This document shows positions 56,450 to 64,000 of a stretch of 64,000 bases of DNA, piece by piece. The stretch lies in the NCBI RefSeq assembly GCF_000182565.1, contig NW_015971547.1, positions 539,339 through 603,338 of the forward strand. Direction: 5' to 3'. Numbering within the stretch: position 1 is the stretch's first letter; every line of letters starts with the position of its first letter. The DNA is from Spizellomyces punctatus DAOM BR117 (Eukaryota > Chytridiomycota > Chytridiomycetes > Spizellomycetales > Spizellomycetaceae). The position numbers and the translations under genes were made by a program. The notes under the pieces were generated by a model, which worked only from the letters and a program-made list of their open reading frames with translations, was not told the origin of the DNA and searched no databases.

Positions 56450-57368
56450 TATGGGCGCAAAAACAACCTTCTGGAAGGACTGTGAAGCAGTGTGCAATCT
56501 TATACCAACCTACCGCACGACTTTACAGCCATTTCCATGCGACCGCAATAGACTTTGTAGATATTTTTGAAATATTTCTCGGTTGCGCTGGGGGATATGG
56601 CTTTTTTCTTTGTGTTTTCCTTGTAAATGTTTAATAGCAATTGTATTGAGTTTGTTGAATTGAACCAGCGCTTCCTGCACGTGACTATTGATGACATAAG
56701 CAAAGCCAGTGGCCTGATGTCCGATTTCAGTCGTTGACGCGGTTCGCGTTTGAAGCGATACGGTGAAAGACGAGCGAGCGTTTAAAGCCTTTTTAAAGAC
56801 CGTCGTAGCCTCCCGCAAGGTTATGGAGAAGGCAATCTCTGCGAGGCATGGCTTTCGTCGTTCATCCTCGTTTAGGGCGAGGCGTACTGTACCTGCATTA
56901 CTTGAGCGATGGAACGTTATGCGCTGTTGATTTGCAGGCAGGAAATATCACGCCATCAGCGTTTCTTTCATCTGTCGCCAAACGCGTGGTAGAAAGCACA
57001 CGCGATCTCCCCTCCTACAAGGAGTCAAGGATGAGGGTTTCGCTGCCTTTCCACCCGTTTTGACTCTTGGTGGTCACTCTCGATGAACCACAGCCAATCG
57101 TTAATGCCTTTGTCCTAACCTTTTAGCTGTCAGTGTGAGCCACATTTAATCATATATAAACTTTACCCACCACCATCCCACCCCCTTGCATTTGGCAATA
57201 TAAAAGCCAGATTCAAGGAGTTTCTGATCCTGCTTCCGCTCCTTCTTTTCTTCGCACACCTTTTTTTGAACCGTCCTGCTCCATCGCTCTCCTGGTTGAC
57301 CAGAGCACAAGGAGCAAGTGACATTCTCTTTGCACTTACCGTGTAACTCCCCCACGCAAATCGCACAT
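56450..57368. other. Region between velvet and ERG25 with two weak reading frames
   Basis: 919 bp. On plus, ATG 56848-57063 encodes 71 residues with no recognised domain. On minus, 56818-56510 encodes about 100 residues with alternating hydrophobic and charged sequence, vaguely like BORCS7, but it has no ATG and no clear upstream exon. Neither is called as a gene. Confidence 0.3.
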
Positions 57369-58583
57369 ATGTCGCTGCATAGACCAGTAGGAGCTAGTTT
57401 CAACGCCAGGTAGAATAAATGCTCTCATCCAACTTTTGGTAGTTTTACACACGTTTCCTCATCCTGCTACTCTGAGCAGTTCGGCACACTATACCCCAAC
57501 CTACTTGGAACGCCAATGGGTTGGCCTATTTGAAAATGCATCCCATCCAGCTCTTAAACTCGCACTTGTCCTCTTCATCTGGCACGAGGTGGTGTTTTTC
57601 GGACGGTTCTTGCCTTACTACATCATGGATCAAATACCGTTCTTCAAAAAATGGAAGATTCAGGAAGTACGTACCGACGATAACGGGATCCACCAGACAT
57701 GAGCAGCTTGCTGATCCTACATTATTAGAACAAGGAGAACACTCCAGAGATGTACTGGAAATGCGTAAAGAGCGTCATTCAATCCCAATTGTTTGTCCAA
57801 CTTCCGATGATGCTATTATTTCATCCTACGGCAACGTGGTTGGGCATGCGCTTTTTGGAAGTCCCGTTTCCTTCATGGTGTGTATCAATGACACATACGA
57901 CTCGATAAAGATGAGCAAAAAATGCTCATGCATCAGTCATAATTAGGACGACCATTGCTCTTTCCTGCCTTTTCTGCCTCGTAGTAGAAGACTGTTATCA
58001 CTATTTTGCCCACCGATTGATGCACCACGGTCCATTCTACAAGTACATTCACAAGCTACATCACGAGTTTCAGGCCCCGTTCGGGATTGCAGCTGAATAT
58101 GCCCACCCGATTGAAGTGTTGGTTGTGGGACAGGGTTTCTTCATTGGACCTGTGGCGCTCCTGGCAATGGGTGTTGATATGCATGTGCTGACCATGGCCG
58201 TGTGGTTGGCCGTGCGGTTGATTGAAACTGTGGATGTACATGCAGGATATGACTTTCCATGGGTGAGAGTGTGCATGCATGCATCCAAATCATCTTACAG
58301 CTGCCTAATAATATTTTGACTTAACAGTCGATTCACAAGATTCTGCCCTTTTGGGGTGGTGCAGACTTCCATGACTACCACCACATGGCGTTCGTTGGTA
58401 CGTCCTATACTTGCACCTCTTTTCATCTCGTCTCAGTATTGTTAATTGTCTTTATCGTTAGGCAACTATTCATCTTCCTTCCGGTGGTGGGATTGGATCT
58501 TTGGCACGGATGCTGCCTACAACGTCTGGAAGGCCAAGCAACAGGAAAAGCCCAGATCAAAACAGGTTGTTAAGCAAGATTAG
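57369..58583 (+). CDS. ERG25: Sterol C-4 methyl oxidase (methylsterol monooxygenase)
   Basis: ER di-iron oxygenase that removes sterol C-4 methyl groups in ergosterol synthesis; 294 residues. Exons: 57369-57409, 57480-57666, 57729-57877, 57947-58262, 58328-58397, 58462-58583. Three histidine clusters are visible: HRLMHH (near residue 146), HKLHH (near 160) and HDYHH (near 245). Family context includes [54 protein letters not shown] and [16 protein letters not shown]. Hydrophobic segments include [20 protein letters not shown] and [18 protein letters not shown]. The first exon gives [13 protein letters not shown]. The second begins at a tandem GAGCAG acceptor, so one extra serine is possible. 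The C-terminus is basic ([11 protein letters not shown]), a possible ER-retention signal. Confidence 0.95.
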
Positions 58584-59167
58584 ATTGAATTAATATTTGT
58601 AGGGATGTTCCTACGTTTATTGTGCATAACTTTTGAAAAGTGGAGAATACTCAATTTATGATGTGCTGAAGAAATACGTATATAGTACCCAATTGCTACG
58701 CATAGATCACAGACGAGGTATCAGTAAAGTCTTTGATTCCCAAGCGACACCGACCGCTTGTTGGCCTTCCTATTGCATTGCCTAATGGCCATGAATATAG
58801 ACCTTTCAAATGCTACAATCTGTGGGTTGTAGCCTTTTATGTATGCAAAATGGCACTGTTCTGTGGAAAGAACTTCCATTGCGGTTGGGCCGACAGCCAT
58901 ATTGCCAATTGGTAATAGGGACTTTACAAATCGAACATGCATTGCTTTTGATTATACAAGGGTGAGATGCCACGCTAGGCCTCCTCCACCTGTTGCCGAA
59001 CGCAAATATACAAGCATTGGCATCCCCCTTCATGGGACCATTATCTCAATAAGACAACGACCCACCCTGCTATATACATACTGATTGATAATTGCGCAAA
59101 ATGAGAAAATACACCTAACATGCACTATCCACGGACTCGTATGTCGCCGTGGGAAGCCGGGACGATA
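58584..59167. other. Convergent 3' regions of ERG25 and the DUF4449 gene
   Basis: 584 bp between facing stop codons. Short frames only; no motif or RNA gene recognised. Confidence 0.3.
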
Positions 59168-62100
59168 TCAAACACGCCTCAACTGAAACGTTTCACTTGC
59201 CCATGGACGAACCACCTTTCCCCTCTTCGGTCTCGCCTCCTCTGTTAACTCTTCCGGACCAGTCAGAGCCTTCTGTTCAGGCTTCTTCAAACTGACTCCG
59301 CTCCCTTTTTGTCCCAAGCCAACGACGTCAAGCAACCTGCTGACTGTTCCACGATGCTGGGCCTTTAGCTGTTCGCTTTGAAGTTCCATAAACTTGATTT
59401 TGAGGCGGGTGAGATAAATGTCCACCTCTTCAATCCAATCGCGGATCTGCGTTTCCAGAGTTTCGATCACACGGTTGCGAATAAGCGTGTTCAAAAGAGG
59501 AGATAGAGCGGTGTAGAGAGTGCTGTTTGAGGCAGATGATGTATCAGAAGCCAGAAGTACATTAGGTTCATGGACTAGGTTCATGGACCAGCTACTTACT
59601 CATGCCTGGTATCATGCAGCTTCACTTTCAGCTGATCCACATAGATTTTGACGTCTTCCGGGACAAGTGTGCGCTCGGTGCTGTCCGTGTCCAGTGAGCA
59701 TCGAGTGGATATGGTAATGCCGTCTCCGCCGATCTAGCAAGATTGTTAGAAAATTACCAAAAACGCCTGTGACAGTGATACGTACAGCGACATCGGCTAC
59801 CCCCGCATCCTTAATTTTGGGGAAGCCAGACTTTTTGCGGTAGTAGAAGGGAATATCCTCTACAGTCGCTTGAATTTGATACCTGGAAAATTGCAAACGG
59901 CGGTGATTTAGACCCAATCGGAAGGTGTTGTGGCTTGCCGCTGCAGCATCGAAACTTACATGGCAACTGCGAACCCAGTGCTCAATCCCGACTTGGTCCG
60001 CCTTTTTTTGACACGTACGGGAATAACAGCATGGTTCTTGACCTATTCATTTTGATCAAAGTATTACTGACCGCCGAGGTAACGGTTTAAACCAGCTTCA
60101 TACCTCAATTTCCATCATTGCCGGCAAAAAGCTCTCGCTCTCCAACACCAGATCCTCCACGATTATATGCCAGTTTTCATCCTCGTGCTCAATGCGTGGG
60201 ATTGGGATATATTGAACTTGTTCCATGAGAGCCTTTGGCAAACCAAACAGATATTAGCAGAGACTGTAGTTAAATGAAACTCTTTTATCCACAGCTGTAC
60301 CGGAAAGAAGACGTACTAATATCGCCAGCAAGGCCGATTTGAACGTGTAGTTGCCTTGGNNNNNNNNNNNNNNNNNNNNNNNNNNNNNNNNNNNNNNNNN
60401 NNNNNNNNNNNNNNNNNNNNNNNNNNNNNNNNNNNNNNNNNNNNNNNNNNNNNNNNNNNTTAGCTCATCGCCTTTCAAAGCTTCCACAAAGTGTGCCAGC
60501 TCAGACGCAAGCCGCTCGGTGTCCCTTGCGTATTTCCTCAATAGCAGTTCGCGGGACCTGCGGATGAGATCCGCAGCACGATAGGTGTAGTCCTCATGGA
60601 CAACAAAATCATAATCTTCCAGGGAATCCCTCAAGAAACCGCGAATATCACGGAGAAGGTTCCGGAGCTCGAAATCAGTCTTCAGGCGGTCGGCAAAGAT
60701 GGTCAAAGAGGCGACGACACCGTCGAGCGGATAATTATTGGCAAAGCGTTCAATGAGAATCTAAAGAATGAGCAGAAATGTTATTAGCGCTCGTGAATGA
60801 ATCAAAGACTCTTATTTTCGGTCATACGAACCTTCAATGCACGTTGAGCTGCATACACATTGGCATCCGGAAACTCTTCCGGCTTATCTGCTGCAGCACG
60901 TTCAAGTTTACGCACGAGGGAAAGCACATACTCAAATGCATGCCGGTACTCGGGTTTTTCATGGGCTTGCAGTATGAGCCTACGGAGCATGCTTGCCAAT
61001 TCTTCACGCCTCTCTGGGTGCATTCCGTCCTGGCTGACAGCGATAACGCCTTGGCCTCGCTCGGGAGGAACGTATGCGGATACTTTATAAGGTTCAGCTT
61101 GCCGGGCTGCGGCGGCGCTATCGCGGTACGGTTCATTGCCGGATATCTGGCTGGTGCGCGTAGGCTCTTCGGCGCGGGTAGAGACCGTGGCAGTCGTCCG
61201 ATAACCCGAATCACGTCTTTCCACCTCCGTGTCCTTGGGGGTTTGGGTTTCTTCTGTAGTGGTGGCTAGAGGTGTGGCCAGGGGGCCCTGCTGCTGTTCC
61301 ACTGCTCCCTGTGGTTCATGATACTCTTCTTGCTCGGCTGCAGATTCCTGCCCTTGATATTCAGCACGACGTTCTTCAGGAACCGTCGGGTATTCTCCTC
61401 CTTTTTCGATGGTAGGGTTCGAGGGCCCGGGCATTTCTTGAAAGGCGGGTTCTGCACTGGCTTCCTCTACATAATTGCTGAAAAACACCAAGGATGTTCA
61501 ATTCTTTGCAGCCAATCAATCGAGGTAAAAGAAAAAAAATGCAGCACATACTTCAAACCGCGGTCGCCTCTGATGCCACCGGTTACTTCCTGAAAAAAGA
61601 GGTTAACTTCGAACAAGAGCTTCCGAAACTCGTTGTCCGTGATGATCAGACGTGCAACAGTGAGCATTTCATCGAAGGCTGACAGATCATCAATTTAGTA
61701 TGGATGCATTTTATCGCAAAAAAACAATAACAAATGACATGCCTCTTTTGCCCTCGTCACCAAGAACTTGAACGAAAAAAATCAGCATGAAGCATTTTTG
61801 GATACTGCTTCGTATTACTTACCGCCACCCTGTTGTTCTGCTCTGGTTTTGGCAGCCAAGCGAACATGCCAAACAAATCGTTGAATAACTTCGTCTCGAT
61901 TTTTAGTGTCAATCACCTCCTTCACATGTTGCAATAGCGACACAAAATCTTCCCAAGCCTTATGGCCTTCTTCGCTCAACAAATGCTTGCGCTTATTAAT
62001 GCTCTCGGACTCCAGAATCTTGTCAATCAAGGACATCAGCTGTTCATTCGTGGGAAGTTTACCCTCGCGAAGTGCTTCTATCGCCGAAAACAAGCGCAGA

Positions 62101-62373
62101 GGTTTGGCTGCTTGGCGCCTGCGATCTTCTTCGTCGTCAGCTCTCGGGATCAAGGCCTGGGAAGTGGCAGGCTGAGAAGGAGTCCGAGTCGCATTACTGG
62201 CAAGGGGATGGCGGAGGGAAGGCCCGCGCGAGGTGCCGATGGTGGGCGACGGCTTCTTGAATGGGCGCTGTTGTACGCAGGAAATTAGAATATCCAAATC
62301 GGCGATGGTGGGATTAAAGAGCCTCAATACAGCAACCTACCGCGGCCCAGTCGTAATCGACTTCAGTAGGCAT
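59168..62373 (-). CDS. DUF4449/HAM1-like fungal protein
   Basis: About 828 residues including a gap. Exons: 62373-62341, 62267-61823, 61678-61552, 61477-60832, 60760-60317 (contains 100 N), 60232-60104, 60036-59960, 59882-59786, 59733-59600, 59522-59168. The N-terminal part (SAIEALREGKLPTNEQLMSL; TDNEFRKLLFEVN; FADRLKTDFELRNLLRDI) resembles the DUF5923/HAM1_N region, interrupted by a 200-residue charged low-complexity stretch. The C-terminal part has YIPIPRIEHEDENWHIIVED, DIPFYYRKKSGFPKIKDAGV, IGGDGITISTRCSL and VKIYVDQLKVKLHDTRHDTL, close to the DUF4449/HAM1_C pattern I recall from filamentous fungi. Such proteins are uncharacterised. The repeated beta-strand character could suit a lipid-binding fold, but that is speculation. 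Intron 61679-61822 is 144 nt and might hide a small exon. Confidence 0.72.
60360..60459. other. Assembly gap (100 N) in the DUF4449 gene
   Basis: One hundred N bases inside exon 5. Frames on the two sides agree with a length congruent to 1 modulo 3, so here 100 is compatible with the reading frame, although it is probably a placeholder. Confidence 0.99.
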
Positions 62374-64000
62374 AGTCACAAAGAACTAGATGGCCGTGAA
62401 GAGACGGATGCCAATCAAAAAGAGATGTGGGATGCGAATGGAATGGAAGTAGCTTCAAAGCTTGTTACAATAAAAGCAAGAAAGGACAATAAAGGCTCCA
62501 AAAACCTGACGAGAGAAAAGAAAAGTGACCTGACTAAATACTCTCGACAGAACGAGACCCGCATGAGCGTAAGATCACCACATAACGCATGAGTCAACTG
62601 AACACATGTGTATTAAAGCAAACGAAGGGGGTTGAAGGTCAAGCACAAGTTCGGGACCGCATGATTGACTGTCAACGAAGGGGTTCAACGAAAGCCTCCC
62701 AAGACGAGGCCCCCATAACCCAACCAGGAATCGCAACCCCCATTTATACCAACGTCTATAAGAATACTTACTACCCTAGCCATCGCAATACAGTACTGAA
62801 TTCGATGGATTAACGGATTCCATGGATCCACGCAAGGATCTTTTGCTTGATATCTCTATTGATGTCCCTCCAACATTGTCGTGACCGTGTGCCTGCAACA
62901 ACACGGGAGTCGATGGGAGAGAAGGGAACACCAATAGGAAATCAAGTAAATTCAGATTCCGACTGCAGATGGACAAACAAAATTAGAGAAACAGATCTCC
63001 GTTCACGCTAAATCCCAGAAACGAGTAGGTATCACTAGGTACTTTGGGGGCCAGGAAATACATATTCTTCTTGTGCGTGTGTCCTGTGAATTTCGAGCTC
63101 GGAAAAGCAGGCCGGCAAAAATCGGCAAGCGGGAGGTAGAGCCCCAAACAAAAGGTCCGCACACAATCAGTAGCGATGAGAGAACTCCGTGAGTTAGAAC
63201 CTCAGACAAACCCGACCAACGAGCGATCTCCTGGCAGGCCGTAAGATCGATTGCCAACATTGACCGTCCAAAGAACCTACAACGAACAAGCGTTCTAGTG
63301 GAACTCTTTTGGTTCCCACTTACCTCGAATTGGTATCTCATTCGGCCGAGACATCTCATCCACTGTAGAAATGAGGGCTGCGATCCATTACGCAATGCTT
63401 TGCTAATCTTCCACTAGACTTCCGCTGTCGACGATGCTTGCGGTCCCGCGCTTTCAATTCCGAGGTGGATTACCGTCTTACCCAACATTTCCAAAGATTA
63501 ACATTGGGCATCCATTTGTTGTCTAAAGGGAGGATTTCAATGAAATCCCAGATATCATGTTGAACCTTCCCATAGTTGTCCTGAGCTTTAATACGGCGCT
63601 TAGCGGTGATGAATACCAAAACGCCATATGCTAATGCTGAATGCGCTGCATACCAAATGTACGGGCTTTTAACACCTACATCAACACACCTGTGGACGGC
63701 AGCAGCATCCTAGTTGTTCGTCTTTTAGTCCTGGGCGTGTAAGTGGGAAATCAGCTAGAAATCTATCCGATGCCAAACATTTCTCCAGCACCACCACTCC
63801 AAGCAATTAAAAAATGATCTTTTATGCATATGCATCCAAGGAATCTCTACTGACCAAGTTCACAGGCGTCTTTTGGAAGTTATATTTGGTATTTGGGCGG
63901 ATGCCCGCTTTCAACGTCAAACTCTTGTGTTTCCCGTCCCAAGTAAACAAGCCCCGCCAACGCCGATCCATGGGTCCCGCGAACATTCCGGGACAGGATC
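62374..64000. other. Right-hand terminal region without recognised genes
   Basis: 1.6 kb upstream of the DUF4449 gene to the window end. Frames are short or lack ATG starts, such as the 130-codon minus frame at 63003-63395. A near-perfect 17-bp inverted repeat lies at 63531-63547 (GGATTTCA/TGAAATCC). No tRNA, transposon or conserved coding signal was found; a gene may begin beyond the edge. Confidence 0.35.

Noticed and set aside
63003-63395. 130-codon minus-strand frame near the right end
   Set aside because: No ATG start, no recognised motif, and composition like random translation.
63531-63547. Short inverted repeat GGATTTCA/TGAAATCC as a possible transposon end
   Set aside because: Only 8-bp arms, no second copy, no target-site duplication and no transposase frame.

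Overview
The window reads as a nuclear scaffold segment from an early-diverging, probably zoosporic (chytrid-like) fungus. Three things point there. The genes are intron-rich, with about 120 inferred GT-AG introns, mostly 56-80 nt. Several families are fungal: velvet regulator, DUF4449/HAM1-like protein, SCT1-type acyltransferase, ERG25. Other families are ones I associate with flagellated or non-Dikarya lineages: RNF32-like double-RING protein, gelsolin-family protein, CCDC43, and a full cytoplasmic dynein heavy chain. The phylum is an inference. No virus, transposon, CRISPR array, rRNA or convincing tRNA was seen. Two 100-N scaffold gaps occur (8899-8998 and 60360-60459), each inside a coding exon.

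Layout, left to right: TFIIH subunit SSL1 (minus, cut by the window edge); a CaMKK/Ssp1-like kinase (plus); ribosomal protein uL14/RPL23 (plus); cytoplasmic dynein heavy chain (plus, 15 kb, 17 exons); RNF32-like RING-IQ-RING protein (minus); an intronless seven-repeat Myb protein (minus); TAF12 (minus); an intronless hypothetical gene (plus); ribosomal protein eL21/RPL21 (minus); SCT1-type glycerol-3-phosphate acyltransferase (plus); a 1,707-residue CM1-domain coiled-coil scaffold (minus); CCDC43 (minus); a one-TM hypothetical protein (plus); a small conserved fungal protein (minus); a bifunctional pseudouridine-5'-phosphate glycosidase/kinase (plus); a Ras GTPase with a 5-nt microexon (plus); an F-box/LRR protein with an N-terminal TM segment (plus); a three-repeat gelsolin-family protein (minus); a velvet regulator (plus); ERG25 sterol C-4 methyl oxidase (plus); and a DUF4449/HAM1-like protein (minus). 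The last 1.6 kb holds nothing I can support.

Gene models were assembled by hand. Exons were joined so that reading phase, GT-AG borders and conserved family residues all agree, and the total coding length was checked for divisibility by three wherever both ends are visible. Functionally the window mixes basal transcription (SSL1, TAF12), translation (RPL21, RPL23), microtubule organisation and transport (dynein, CM1 scaffold), actin regulation (gelsolin), lipid and sterol synthesis (SCT1, ERG25), nucleoside salvage, and signalling (CaMKK-like kinase, Ras, velvet). There is no operon-like logic, but several gene pairs are head-to-head and share short intergenic regions.

The most interesting items are the CM1 scaffold with its two tandem coiled-coil repeat arrays, the Ras microexon, the kinase domain with a large insertion before subdomain IX, the VelB-like split velvet domain, and the frame mismatch across the gap in the dynein gene.
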